The position numbers and the translations under genes are program-made. From positions 62,001 to 126,000 of the forward strand of contig VCMS01000072.1 of NCBI GenBank assembly GCA_022539475.1: a stretch of DNA of 64,000 nucleotides, written 5' to 3'. Below the pieces are notes generated by a model, which saw only the letters and a program-made list of their open reading frames with translations, made no database searches and was not told where the DNA came from. This stretch comes from Gracilaria domingensis. Its lineage: Eukaryota > Rhodophyta > Florideophyceae > Gracilariales > Gracilariaceae. Below, one piece after another: positions 32,812-44,035 of the stretch. Numbering within the stretch: the stretch's first letter is position 1; each line of letters begins with the position of its first letter.

Positions 32812-33741
32812 ATGTCGAACGGATACGTGAAGGATGAGGAGCTGTTGGCGCTGTTGGAGGGGGAGGAGGTACCGCAGACGCCGTCACCAAAGCGGGAAGA
32901 GGACGTGATTACGGCGGCTGGTCGGATGTCGCAGAAGAAGGAAGTGGCCGATGAAGGAAAGAAGTGTGAGGCGAGGAGAGGGGATGGTGATGAGGTGGAG
33001 AAGGGGGTAGAATTGGAGGTGGAGGGGGTCGCAATGGAGAGAAGGGGTGCGGTGCATCTGAGTCAGTTAGAGGTTGGAGACCAGATAGAGAGTGGGGGCG
33101 GAGAGGGTGACAGGGAGATGCGGTTTGTGGGGGAGATGAAGGCGAGGGTGGGGATGTCGGGGTTGGTGATGAAGGAGCAACTGGACGATGGAATTGTGGA
33201 GATTGTAACGGAAATGGGGGGTGTGGTGCTGAGTGGGGGTGGTAGTGGTGTTTCGGTTGAGGCGATTTCGAGCCTGCGGAATTCGTTGTCGGTATTGGGA
33301 GTGGAGATGAGAAATCATGTGTATGGGATAGTGGAGTGTGCGGGAAGGGAGGTTGGAGAGTTGCGGGAGGAGAATAGGGTTCTGAACGAGAGGTTGTACG
33401 TGCTGGAGAAGGAGGTGAAGGAGCTGTGCAAGAGGCAAAGATTGGTGGAAGAGGAGACGGTGAAAGGAGGTGTGGAGGGAAAGACGGAGAAGGGAAGTGT
33501 GGGAAGGGTGGCGGTGCAGAAGGGGTCTCCTGTGACACCGAAGACAAAGGGTGGTGGGGTTGGGGATGGGAAGAGCCGTCTGAAGAAGAGGCGTAAGGAG
33601 ATGAAGAAGGTGGTGGAAGAGGTGCCGCGGGAGGGAGTGGGAGCTCCGGTGGTGACTGGGTTTAGGAGTGCGGCGGAGGTAGCGCGGACTGCGAAGGGGA
33701 TTCTGAGGGGACAGGAGGAGAGAAGGATGGGAGGGATTTGA
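32812..33741 (+). CDS. coiled-coil hypothetical protein
   Basis: ATG 32812 (MSNGYVKDEEL) opens a 309-residue frame. It is strongly charged, rich in Glu, Lys, Gly and Val. A clear coiled-coil lies at about residues 150-225 (ECAGREVGELREENRVLNER, then LYVLEKEVKELCKRQRLVEE). A Lys/Arg cluster follows (SRLKKRRKEMKK), plausibly a nuclear localisation signal, then a conserved-looking end (TGFRSAAEVARTAKGI). The coding strand is very purine-rich, a trait shared with the other genes of this island. No family is recognised. The opposite strand is also open, but only as Pro/Ser/His low-complexity sequence. Confidence 0.6.
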   Translation: MSNGYVKDEELLALLEGEEVPQTPSPKREEDVITAAGRMSQKKEVADEGKKCEARRGDGDEVEKGVELEVEGVAMERRGAVHLSQLEVGDQIESGGGEGDREMRFVGEMKARVGMSGLVMKEQLDDGIVEIVTEMGGVVLSGGGSGVSVEAISSLRNSLSVLGVEMRNHVYGIVECAGREVGELREENRVLNERLYVLEKEVKELCKRQRLVEEETVKGGVEGKTEKGSVGRVAVQKGSPVTPKTKGGGVGDGKSRLKKRRKEMKKVVEEVPREGVGAPVVTGFRSAAEVARTAKGILRGQEERRMGGI

Positions 33742-34556
33742 AGCCGTTTTGGGGCGAGGCGGGTATACGAGAAGGGGGAGAGTTGTGCACCTGACTTCTA
33801 CAAAATGAACGCGTGATGGGCGAGAAATGGGTAAATAGCGGGGCTGGTGTGGACTGGGAAGAAGTGATGGGATGATTGAGGTGGGATGAGTTGCGATTGG
33901 CATTGCAACATGGGAGAAAATGGAAACGCAAACTAGCACGAGTGCAGTTTTGAGAGAGGGTCGCGGAAAAGAGTGAATGGGACCATGCGGCGAAGTAGAA
34001 CCTCTACAAAAACTAGGGGACCCAAGAACTAAACTGCGCGAGATGGAATTTAATATTCCAAAATTTCTTGATTTTTTGAGTGCCAGCCTCTGCTACCCCC
34101 TCGCGCGCCCCAAATAGACCCAAAACTAGCTTAGTTTCCAAAGCGAACAGACTATATTCCACTTTGCAGAACACAGACGTTTCGCGAGCAGAACACTTTG
34201 CTGTGGTGTGGAGCGAAGCGAAGCATGGAGCACGAGTACGGCCGGGAGACGGAGGCGGTTTTGTTCCCAGAAGCGCGGAAGAACTTTATTTCGGTGATGA
34301 ACGAAACGCTCAAGCTCAGTAGGAAGCGCGGCGGGGGCATCCGGAAATGACAGCATCTACGTTTACAGCACTGCGAACTGTACCTTTAGGGTTCTTCATG
34401 AACCACTCATGTATTACAAGTACAACAGCCCTCGAGTCTCGAAATTTCACATGCCATCTGCGAGGTCTCTTCGTAGTAGATGCACAAATTGAACACCAAC
34501 GTAGGCATAGGCGGTACACTGACTCGCGTATTGGTACAATTACTGTAATCCCGCGT
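33742..34556. other. no gene recognised
   Basis: Short frames on both strands, none with a motif I trust. The plus frame at 34347-34580 contains NHSC, but nothing else of a SET domain. Confidence 0.35.
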
Positions 34557-34787
34557 CCTGGCGAAACTTTTTACCATTAGATTTTTAATCAAGTTTCCAT
34601 CTAAGCATAATTTCTTAGTATTTCGTTATCTTTTCAATGTCAATTCACTGCCAAATGTTTTGGTTTGCCATCTCTCAATAAAACTGCAATAATTTACCCT
34701 TTTCATCAATTAAAAGAGAACCTAACGAGTTTTCTTTGACGCGCGAATGAAATTCCAATGGTATAGGCACTCTAGCTTTCTTACCTG
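34557..34787 (+). repeat. MITE, CAGGCGGA family
   Basis: Begins CCTGGCGAAACTTT and ends TAGGCACTCTAGC...TTACCTGG. The core GGTTTGCCATCTCTCAATA and GAGAACCTAA are shared with the copies at 36515 and 38092. Confidence 0.65.
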
Positions 34788-36514
34788 GCCTCGAGTCTTT
34801 TTAAGCGGCTGAGGGGGGTCAAAAGACAACGGCTTCACTACGTCGACAGATACGCTCTACCTTCTATTCCTGTAACCGACGACGCCGTTCAGCAGCATTT
34901 CCTCTACATGCGCAAGAGCAGACCCGCGTGCGAGGTTTTCCCTAGCTTTCGCTCACTGCATTAGCTGCTCCTTGCACACGGGCATCTGCAAAAACATGCG
35001 CCGCTTCTGGAGCCAATCGACCACAGTCACTGTCAGTGCCACTAAAGGTGCGGTCGCTAGTGCAAACAAGATGAATGGCGGCTCAATGTTCTGAGAACAC
35101 TGCTCTACTGCTCTTCCACGTCCTGGCGCTAATCTCGAATGAGTCTGAGATGTCGCTCGGACCCCCTCAGATCAGTATCATGATTAAACAGTCGTGCTGC
35201 CCGCCCAGATTCCACGCGCTGTACGTGAAGCCTTCCTAGAAGCTTTGTTAGAAGAAAGACGCCACCCTGCACTCGAGGCTAGAAGTACCGAACGCGTTCG
35301 CGCCACGCATGTTGCGGTACGCCAGCACCGGCTTCTCTCCGGAACCGGGCTTGCCGTCGTCCGCATTCCATCACGACAGCCATACCAAGCGCTCGATCAC
35401 ATACTGGCACTGTTCGTACGAAGCCAAGCGACAGAACAATGGTGTAGAGTCCTCACAATCAACTCCACTTGTCTTGTTCTTTGCACATGATTCGAAGTCG
35501 CCATTGTAATGAATCAGACTGCAGCTTGACACAGGTAGTTCTGTTCCAGTTAACGTGTTTTGCGTGGGCTCACAGAGCTTCCAAGGTGCTTTTACCCCAC
35601 AAAAATGCTGTTGTGCTCACCCTACAGGCACTTAGGTAGCTCGGCGTGCCTCTTCGCCAGCACGCACACGTCCAAGGTCTAGAAGAGTTCAGCGACGACG
35701 TTTATGATGCACACCTTCTCAGCTTCGTCAGTCACGTTTGCGAAAGAAAAGATGTCGTAGAGTTGGTCACCGCTCCAATAGTAACAGCGGTCGTAGCCAG
35801 TCTCGCAACATTCGAAGAGACCTCGTCGGCGTCAGGTGCGGTGCAAGCGCACCATAAGAAGATGAAGCGCTGGAGTTTCATCACGCCGAATCGTGGTTCT
35901 CGTGGACCAATGCGACGGCAAAGGAAACAACAGCTGCGAGGGCGAAAGCGAAATCGCCTCTCTCGCAGTAAAGCTTTACGATTCCTTCTCGCTACAATAT
36001 GACGTTAGCATATATTCAAAATGGAATTGACACGCCTCCTTATTCAGGGCCCAAGGTCACACGAGACTTCATGATCGCAACCAGTTGTTGAAGCTTCTCT
36101 GTCGAACGTGCGCACGTGCAACAGAAGAAAGATACCCATGATGTTCTGCAAAACGATGCTATTCTACGTCAGTGCCATCACTCTGACGCCGTTCTTACAG
36201 CTAGAGCAGCACTTTGGTATATTTTCGTTCAAGTCGTCAAGTTCTCGAACTAGAAATCACGAAGTTTCCTCTCTCCTTCGTCAGTAAAAAAGGTTTTGCA
36301 ACTTCTTCTTGCATACCAAGATTGTACTGGGGTGCTCAGCCACCGAAGAACCAAGAGCGCTCTGCAAAATCCTTCATCGAGCAACAAGCCCTCCAAAGGC
36401 TCCTTCCACATGCACGTGCAATGATGAATGATAATAATTGAATGAGCTACGCCATATAGTTGTTATCCGTTAGGCCGGGATCGGAGTATCAAATTTACAG
36501 TACACACATATGCC
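34788..36514. other. no gene recognised
   Basis: Plus-strand frames at 35194-35490 and 35646-36002 read as helical and basic respectively (RRQRKQQLRGRKRNRLSRSK) but match nothing I know. They lie between two same-oriented MITEs and may be part of an old DNA transposon. Confidence 0.3.
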
Positions 36515-36731
36515 CAGGCGGAGCTTGCTGTCATTAGCTTTCAATTACATTTCTATAACTAGCGTTGTTTTAGTAGTATTCAATATATTTCTGGCCAAAT
36601 TATTTGGTTTGCCATCTCTCAATAGAAATAAAATAAAATTCCGTTTTATATACTTCAGAGAGAACCTAAAGAATTCTTCTTGAAACCTGAGTGAAATCTT
36701 AATGACAGAGGCACTCTAGTTTTTCTGCCTG
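36515..36731 (+). repeat. MITE, CAGGCGGA family
   Basis: 217 bases from CAGGCGGAGCTTGCTGTCA to GCACTCTAG...TTTCTGCCTG, with short inverted ends. Same orientation as 34557 and opposite to 38092, so this copy and the 38092 copy flank the Harbinger remnant as an inverted pair. Confidence 0.7.
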
Positions 36732-36830
36732 AGTATTCCTAGTCCCCTCTAAACTACAATGCCTCAACAAGGTTTTTCTAATCAAGAAAAATAGAAAGCT
36801 TTGATGCCGCATATGCCATTGAACCGTGAG

Positions 36831-37325
36831 TTAAATCAACCCGTCTTGCTGATGCAAACAAGAACCGTCAGGCGAATGGACAACCGCTTGAGAAGTAAGC
36901 GCATAGTACCCTTTGTGGCACCAATACTTTGCCTCAAATTCTCTTAGTTTTCGAATCTTGACCGAAATACCATCTATTGCTCTAATACACCCTGTCAAGA
37001 GACGGATACATTCCCGAGATATTTTGAATCCATTAGAATGGCTGTAACAGTGAGGAAGTCCAGAGAGCTTCAATGTTTTCATTTACGCCCCATATTTTTC
37101 ATGAAAGACATGTTAAGCTGTAGAGCGTTTTCCAAACCAGTTATAAACGATATCCAAGTCTTTACCAGCAATCAGATTGATAGTAATTCCTAGTCCAAAC
37201 TTGGGGATAATCGCTGTACAATTGGAACTACGCATCTTTTCCTTGTTTAATGAGATTAAAGGCATTATACTGCGAAGTAGCTTTCTTACAATCTTTTGGG
37301 CATTCTTTAATTGCGGGCAAAGCAA
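36831..37325 (-). pseudogene. PIF/Harbinger (DDE_Tnp_4) transposase remnant
   Basis: Two open pieces in the same frame. The upstream piece (37325-37113) reads GLGITINLIAGKDLDIVYNW, the helical region before the catalytic domain. The downstream piece (37082-36831) has GCIRAIDGISVKIRKL (catalytic Asp in AIDG) and YWCHKGYYALTSQAVV, the hallmark of DDE_Tnp_4. The rest of the catalytic domain is not visible. Stops between the two pieces and loss of the remainder make it inactive. Confidence 0.7.
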
Positions 37326-38091
37326 GTTGGGCTAAGGAAGTCTGTTACTGATTGGAACGTTTTATGTCTTCGTGTACTGAGAGGAGACATGTACGATTTT
37401 GTTTAAGATCTTGTTCCTTTCGAATTAAGTTTAACGCAGCGAAGAAGATCTCGATTGTTGGGTGCATGAAACTATTGATATTGTGGCTGCGACTGAACTT
37501 TTGAATGAATGAAACATGGTTAAATCAGTGCAAAGGCTAGGATCACGCTCGCGACAGCAGCTTTCGACCTTATTTCGGTCACCCGCGCCTAGTTGTTTTG
37601 ATCACTATACTTGTTTTACGCCATCGACGTGCTTCTCATGGGCATTGTAGTATCCATAAGAAAGATGTTACAAATGCGGCCGCAAGATGCTCCTATGCTC
37701 TCAGCAAATCGAGAGTCTGACCTCAGTTTACACTTCTTTGTTGAGGAGAATCAAAGATTTGCACATTCATGCGTTCACTTTCACGCTGTGTTTAGAAACC
37801 ACCTTATTCTACCACCAATAATAGGTCGCGGAAGCGTCGTTTGAGCTTTGAAAAAGCCTTAATGCGCGAAGTCAAACTTGAATTCGGCCTTTCAAATTGC
37901 GCCATATGCCAAAAAGACTGGTTAATGTGGAATTGCGGTCGTAGCAGTATCTTTGAACTTGAGCCAATAAACGAATGTTTCTATTCTCCAGCTAAGTGTT
38001 GCAAATTGCGCCCGCGAGAAAAACTACCGCTAGAAACAGTAAGTGACGTATTGGAATTCTAACAGTGCAATATCCAACACCCAGGCGGAAA

Positions 38092-38314
38092 ACCTTAGAG
38101 TGCGTCTGTAATGAAGATATCATTCACTCTTCAAGAAGACTTATTTAGGTTCTCTGCTAATTGATTAAAGCGGCATTTTGTTACATTTCTATTGAGAGAT
38201 GGCAAGCCAAAACCATTTTACAGGAAATTTGCATTGTAGAGATATTAGAAGACTACAAAAATATCGCTATTTCTGGAAACCAGATTGAAATGCTAATGAT
38301 AGAAAGTTCCGCCT
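38092..38314 (-). repeat. MITE, CAGGCGGA family (inverted)
   Basis: 223 bases; on the plus strand it starts CAGGCGGAAAACCTTAGAG and ends GAAAGTTCCGCCT. This is the best-preserved copy of the family: both ends begin (C)AGGCGGAA. Confidence 0.7.
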
Positions 38315-39159
38315 AAGATAGACCACTAGTATTCCAGAATTACGGTACATATGTTCTACGAGCATTCTAATTGTGTCTATTGGTACCGCAACACAAGACG
38401 TAACGTCGTGGTAAGCAAAGTATACTGAATAAATACGATCATGAGCAGATATGGATTCATATCACAGATGTGCAGATGGAATCGGCGTAATCCTGGATTT
38501 CTCTCTAGTTCGCCCTTCCTAATTTTGCTCTTTATATTCTGTATAGAGGTTCTTGAGATTCGAACCCAGAACCTCTCCCTTCGACTTTAAGTATCAACGA
38601 AAAAGGGCCACCCCAACATAACTTGTAAGTGAGTATATGGCCTCAAGTTGTACTTCTATTTCTATAGTTCATATAGTCAGCCCATATGAGATATTGGTGC
38701 ACTGACCTTCTTTCTCTATGCACGATGTGCAGATAGAAATCGCCGGAGTTCCAACACAATTAATATGAATTCTAGAACGAACTGCAGTATTTTATAGCGT
38801 TCGAGCATGCTAATGCAGATATACCCGCTTTAGAGTGGCACTGTTACACTGAGAATAATAAAGGCAGCATTACAATCTCATTTGCATAAAGCATAACTAT
38901 TTCTAAATGGTTTTATTGGCTCTGAATTTACTGATTTACTAAAATCCTCATTTGATACTGTACCACTGCAGTCAGTTCCCAAGAACTGATCTTATTGGTA
39001 AAGTACTAATATAATTTCGTGGAATAATAATACACTAATCTGAGCGATGTAAACCACCTATTACATTCGCTGGCTAAACTTTCTACGATGCAGTGTTCAA
39101 ATGACCACACGCAAATTTTGACCAGTATCGTAGAACTAACAAAACAATGAAAAAGTATC
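38315..39159. other. no feature seen
   Basis: AT-rich, closed in all frames, no repeat recognised. Confidence 0.4.
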
Positions 39160-39551
39160 CTGCGAGATAAAGTGATGCACACTGGATATCCATCAGATGA
39201 AAATTTAGCAGAGGTACGGGATGTCCGTCGGATACCTTCTGCGCATTCAGGACATCCGAATGGTGTAAAGGGGAACCACGTTGGATGCGCGTACTTTGAT
39301 GCCCTTCACATATCCTTTTGTCGTAAAACACTATTCAAAAGATATTCGTATGATGTACGAAGATATGCCCAATGAATGTCCGGAGATCCGAGGTGTATCA
39401 CTTGGACATCCCAAGATCCATTTGATAAACCTCTTTGTGCCGCAAATGCGTATCGGACGTCTTTCACATGATACAATTCATGTATCATTTCAACATCACT
39501 TACTCATATTTGTTTTCTGGTGGATCTCCTTAGAACATTAATTCACCTCTC
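39160..39551 (-). repeat. introner-like repeat, copy C
   Basis: On the minus strand it begins GAGAGGTGAATTAATG (GT at 39546-39545) and ends ACTTTATCTCGCAG at 39160, with G next. On the plus strand the left end has GAGATAAAG, without GT, so only the minus polarity looks intron-like. At 387 bases it is the shortest copy. No coding sequence is recognised on either side. Confidence 0.75.
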
Positions 39552-40134
39552 TCGGGTACGGGAAGGAAGGAATAAATATTTGCTAGTTACAAGACCCAAA
39601 CTATGCCTTTAACACGACGTACGTCTGAGCATCCATCGACGTTCTGAAGAGCTGAATTCGCATCATGCGACACGAAAAACACATTCCTTGAAATACAACG
39701 AGGATATAAGACTTCGGCAAATGCAGGACAGGAGCGTATATCTCTAGCAGAATCAAATCACCATCAGCCTCTAGCTTCAATTATATTGTCGATCAGTTGT
39801 TCAAAATTGTGCTCACTATCATGGATAGGGTGTCTGTCTCGAATTTCGTCACATGAGCCCTCCCAATGTTGCATATCCTCTTCAAAAGTGAATGATTTAT
39901 CGGCTCTTTACCCGACAAAACAAGCAGAGCCGGCCTTCGGCTCATTGAAACCAGAAAGATTGTCATCGGTAATTGCAGAAAGCTCCTCTCTAGCGGACAT
40001 GAATTTGTAGATTGCACGAAAGATTCTGACGATGAAAGAACGGCTCATTTGCAAAATTGCAAAGCAGGCGCCTGGCCCCATCCATGAGATATTTGCTTTT
40101 CTGAAGCATTAGTCGACTTTTGGTAGAACGAAAC
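39552..40134. other. no gene recognised
   Basis: Short overlapping frames only. Confidence 0.35.
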
Positions 40135-40299
40135 TACAGGTGATCACTGTGATTAGTGTGGGTGCACTAATAGTGTGGTAGCGCAATTTAGAGTGGCCCA
40201 CACTAATTCACGTGATACCATTGAGCCCACTGGCGGAAATAGTGTGGGTGTGGAGACGCTTTGGAGGAAATGCGCGGCAAATACAAACAGATGACCTCC

Positions 40300-40306
40300 T
40301 ATAAAA
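40300..40306 (+). promoter_or_regulatory. TATA box of the pogo-like transposase
   Basis: TATAAAA (in CCTATAAAAGAGG) stands 48 bases before the ATG at 40354. This favours that ATG, or 40396, over the in-frame ATG at 40270, which would precede transcription. Confidence 0.5.
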
Positions 40307-40353
40307 GAGGTTGTCGCAATCTCGTGCCTTTTACATCATCAAGACACAACAGA

Positions 40354-42009
40354 ATGTCGTTGATAGCTTCACCTATTCTGAGTGCATTTGCCAGGATGGC
40401 ATCCCAAGCACAGAATCCCACAACCGCCACGAGCCCTCCATCCAGTGCGAGTAGTCCCAACGAGCAAGAGAATGCAGCAACACAGCAACAGAATGGCCAA
40501 GAAAACGCCAACACCACTCGAAAGCGCCAAGCTCAAATTGTGCTCACCAATACCAACAGAGCCCAAATCGCCAAGTGGATGATCGACACTGCAACCTGTC
40601 AGGGGGAAAAAAGAATCATCTCCAAAGCAGTCACTCACTTCCCACAATACTTTCGAGCAAGCGCTAAATCGAACCTACAACGCGCAGCACGATATTGGAA
40701 GCAACGCCAAACGCTTGTGTTGGGGCATAATCGCGTGGAAAAGTCGAACAGGTTTTCGTTCGTTAAGCACACTAAGAAAGGATTCAAAAGACACTATTGC
40801 AAGACGACGAACGGCAGAGGACGTCGCATAACAGCATGGGTTTTGGCACTTCAGTCCGATCTTCTTGATGAGTTCAACCGTATGAGGAAAGCAGGCGTAA
40901 AGTTCAATGCAAGACTACTGCGTACGCTTGCATTGAACCTCATCGCGAGTGAAACCTCGGGACCATACCACCAAAACATGAAAGATGCAAAAGATGTTTG
41001 GATAGGAGACCGCATAACCGCGAGATGGATTCAGACTTTTATGGAAAGATTCAATATTGTCAGCAGGTATCAGTGTGGCAAACTGATGGTGTCCCCTACC
41101 AAACAGGAGCAAATAGAAAGAGAAGTCGCTTACCATCTGGGGGAGTTGGCACGGGATTTCCGTTCAGGAAATTTGAAGGAGGAGGATGTTTTCAATGCAG
41201 ACGAAACCCACTTCTGCATTAATATGGATAACCATAAGACGCTGGCCTTGATAGGAGAAACAACAGTTCGATACGCAGATGTGGTATCCGGAGATGATGG
41301 TATGACGATGATGGTGCTTATATCGGGAGGGCCGAACGCGAGACTGGAAACACCGATGCTCATCTTCAAGAACGCAGACAAAAACTATCCGATAAGAGGT
41401 CTCCCTGACGACGTTCCCGGAGTAGTATACCGTACCGGACCAAAGGCTTGGATGGATAAGCGTGTCTTCCTTCAATGGGTGTTGGAGAAAAGGGTTCTGA
41501 CACCGCTCCCGAATGGGCGCAAACGAGTTCTTTACATTGACAACGTAAATACACATGATCTCACCGACAGTGTTCGTGACGCACTCAAGGAAAGTAACAC
41601 AGAGATCCGCTTCTTCCCTTGTAATGCCACTCATTTAGTTCAACCCGCCGATAGCTTTGTGATCCAGAAGCTGAAAACCTATTGGAGGAACGAATGGGAT
41701 GAACATAAAATGGGTTTACTGGACAAAAATATGTGGTCAGACGGAACCCGTGCGTCGGGAAAGCTTACGAATCCAGGCAAACGCTATTTTCTTAAACTCG
41801 CTTCCCAGTCGGTACGAGCTGTTAGCGCTCAGAGGGACGAGCATGGTGTGACGTATGCTCGTAAGGCCATGATAAGATGCGGTATGGCTCTCAACCTCAA
41901 CGGGCAGTGGGAGGAGCGCCAGTTGTTTCCCGAACTTCAGGCCATCATTGGCAAGTATCGAGAGAACTTCGATGGTCAGATCGTTGGAGAAACTGGGCAG
42001 AGGAGTTGA
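40354..42009 (+). CDS. pogo-like DDE transposase
   Basis: 551 residues from ATG 40354; ATG 40396 is a plausible alternative. After a Gln/Asn/Ser-rich N-terminus come helix-turn-helix regions (TNRAQIAKWMIDTA, then ITARWIQTFMERFNIVSRYQ). The catalytic core is DDE_1: D283 in NADETHF, D396 in VLYIDNVNTHD and D433 in THLVQPAD, a D-112-D-36-D spacing typical of pogo-type enzymes with a third Asp. It cuts and pastes the element at TA. The frame is uninterrupted and all three catalytic Asp are present, so it looks functional. A basic patch (KHTKKGFKRHY) may aid DNA binding or nuclear import. Confidence 0.88.
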   Translation: MSLIASPILSAFARMASQAQNPTTATSPPSSASSPNEQENAATQQQNGQENANTTRKRQAQIVLTNTNRAQIAKWMIDTATCQGEKRIISKAVTHFPQYFRASAKSNLQRAARYWKQRQTLVLGHNRVEKSNRFSFVKHTKKGFKRHYCKTTNGRGRRITAWVLALQSDLLDEFNRMRKAGVKFNARLLRTLALNLIASETSGPYHQNMKDAKDVWIGDRITARWIQTFMERFNIVSRYQCGKLMVSPTKQEQIEREVAYHLGELARDFRSGNLKEEDVFNADETHFCINMDNHKTLALIGETTVRYADVVSGDDGMTMMVLISGGPNARLETPMLIFKNADKNYPIRGLPDDVPGVVYRTGPKAWMDKRVFLQWVLEKRVLTPLPNGRKRVLYIDNVNTHDLTDSVRDALKESNTEIRFFPCNATHLVQPADSFVIQKLKTYWRNEWDEHKMGLLDKNMWSDGTRASGKLTNPGKRYFLKLASQSVRAVSAQRDEHGVTYARKAMIRCGMALNLNGQWEERQLFPELQAIIGKYRENFDGQIVGETGQRS

Positions 42010-42193
42010 GTTTGACATGATCTGGCACCCACACTATTACTGTGAGTTCAAATTACTGTGGGCCACACTAAATAAACCGTAACAAAATTGGTGTGGCAAC
42101 CGTTATACTGTGGGCCACACTATTTTATGTGATACCCTTCAAAATCTGTCTCACCGAAATAGTGTGGCCCACACTAATCACAGTGATCACCTG

Positions 42194-42588
42194 TACAGAA
42201 GACCGGCATCTACCATGACGACATATCAGGCGTTTGCATTCTATATCTATATGGAGTCAACATGACACTCACCTCATGGACAACTAATATCTGTTAATCT
42301 GGGACTAACACCCAGAACAAAACTAGAGTATTTGGTGCCGCATAACCCTGCACATGCAAATAAGAATGTATTCAGGAGCAGGCTTGTCTATATAGATCCA
42401 CTGGCTTCCAATGCTGCGCAACCTTTAGACAGAGCCAACACTTTCTCGTCGCCGAAATTATCTTCTCTCGTCATTCTCGCTCTTTCCCAGTCCTCACCAC
42501 CATCCTTCCTTTGGCGCACCACCTTTCTTTCGTACATTCTGTGCCTCCTTGCTCAATTATTTTCAGCCCTTTTCCATCTGTTCTCGTG
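42194..42588. other. no gene recognised
   Basis: A single short hydrophobic frame (42332-42628) runs into the MITE that follows. Nothing else. Confidence 0.35.
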
Positions 42589-43005
42589 CCCTATGAGAAA
42601 TTTTTGGAAAAAGGGGAGTGCAATTTGAGGTTGGATGGCACCAATGGATGATACATGGATGCCAAACCGATGGCGCATTGAGTGCGAGCAATGTGCGATT
42701 GCAGCCTAATTTCGCGGTGTCACATTGGAGAATGCCCGCTAAGCACATGGAGCGCACTTGGAGTGCACGCGATACATGTTGCACTCCATCTGCGCCCACA
42801 TTGTCCGCACTTCGCCCCCCACGATCTCAGTTTGCACTGCACGCGCACTCACAATAATGAACTAAACTATTGAAAACTTAAAAGGCCCTGCCAATGGTGT
42901 CAAATTGGAACGCGGATGGCGTACAGGCGGAGTGCAGTTGGAGGCTAAACACCCCGAAAGATGCACTCCATTTGCACTTAAAAAATGAAAAAATTTCTTG
43001 TAGGG
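42589..43005 (+). repeat. 417-base MITE with CCCTAY-RAGAAATTTTT ends
   Basis: Starts CCCTATGAGAAATTTTT; the other end is the complement of CCCTACAAGAAATTTTT. Flanked by GTG on both sides, a 3-base target duplication. The interior repeats GGAGTGCA/TGCACTCC and GCGCA words many times on both strands. An inverted, more diverged copy lies at 44732. Confidence 0.75.
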
Positions 43006-43181
43006 GTGGCTTGACACAGCCACTGCGTCATCTTCAACCACCAGTCGTCCAACCCTGTATGTGCTATCCTTGTGCAGAGCCATTCTGAGGGCCGCCACTA
43101 CCTTAGGTGCATGTTGGATCCTCTTTCCTTCCGGAGGAAGAGTTGTTGGAGTTTGTCGCTAGCGTGATTTGGGTTAGTATC

Positions 43182-44035
43182 TTAACCACATCCCGCCTTT
43201 GCTAGTTTCTGTTTCACATCTAGTACCGCCGGCGTAGGCCTCAATCCTTTGCGCCCAATCCTCTTTGGCTTTCTTTGCCTTGCTTCTTCGGCTGCTTTAC
43301 TTGACGGTATCTGTGTGATATAGGTTGATGGCTGTGCAATATGTATCATGTTTACGCTCGGCATCACACGCCGGGCCAAATCTTTGTTCGGTTCGTTCCC
43401 GGCTTTCTGTCACCTAAGAAGTTCGTCCTCCTTCAAAATATTGTTGCGGAAGTAAACAATCAACCGGATGTTCGCATCTGGGCCTTTACCCTTGGTTTTC
43501 GATATTCTCCATACGGAGGTTCTCAATCTTTCTCTTGTTTCTTTCAACCATTTTGCGGCATCAACAGCACCAGTACCATGTTCAAGTTGTTTCTCTGTGT
43601 ATATTTTTGTTCATTCTCTGTTATACAGGTATCAAATATCCGTCTACGCGTGCTACCCGTCTCTGCATTTTTTCAATCGAGTATTTCGTCGTCGCTCATG
43701 GCTTTTCGTCCTATTCTCGTGGCTGTTTCAAGTTCACGGTCGCACACGTCTTCATCCGACTTCCTGTGGTAGTTGCTGCCGCCAAACGCGAATTTGTAGC
43801 TTTACAAATTTTGACGCCATTCGTGACGATGACGTTTAGTCGTAAACAAGGGAAGACACACAAACTTTATAAGGTCCCTATTGCTGTGATGACTTCGAAG
43901 AAAAACGCTTTGGACACCTCTTGTGTCTTCTCCAGTTGTTTGCTTTTGCAAAACAGCTTCTCGGAATATTGGTTTGGTTTTGAACACGGCCAAAGTTTTG
44001 TCGGGATGGTGATTTGATAACTTTTGGATGCACAT
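43182..44035 (-). pseudogene. decayed coding region, unknown
   Basis: Minus-strand frames with several stops and frame changes read through about 280 codons. From the 3' end they include a basic tail (RQRKPKRIGRKGLRPTPAVL), RNNILKEDELL, SDEDVCDRELETATRIGRKA and a start near 44035. The amino-acid pattern looks like a real protein, but I recognise no family. It lies between the two inverted MITEs of the 42589 family. Confidence 0.35.

Larger units (their letters stand above)
40137..42193 (+). mobile_element. pogo-like (Tc1/mariner superfamily) transposon, complete
   Basis: Perfect terminal inverted repeats begin CAGGTGATCACTGTGATTAG and run 26 bases to GTGTGGG. They are flanked by TA at 40135-40136 and 42194-42195, the target duplication of this superfamily. 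Inside each end, further GTGTGGCCCACACTA palindromes and CGTGATACC / TGTGATACC words form subterminal repeats. One uninterrupted transposase frame lies between. The perfect ends and open frame suggest recent, possibly current, activity. Confidence 0.9.

Noticed and set aside
32909-33939. Two long minus-strand frames opposite the coiled-coil gene
   Set aside because: They are Pro/Ser/His/Leu low-complexity shadows of a purine-rich coding strand.
34347-34580. Second SET domain, from an NHSC motif
   Set aside because: Only those four residues fit; neither the N-terminal nor the C-terminal SET signature is present.
40270-40353. Earlier in-frame ATG for the pogo-like transposase
   Set aside because: It lies upstream of the TATA box at 40300, so a transcript from that promoter would not contain it.
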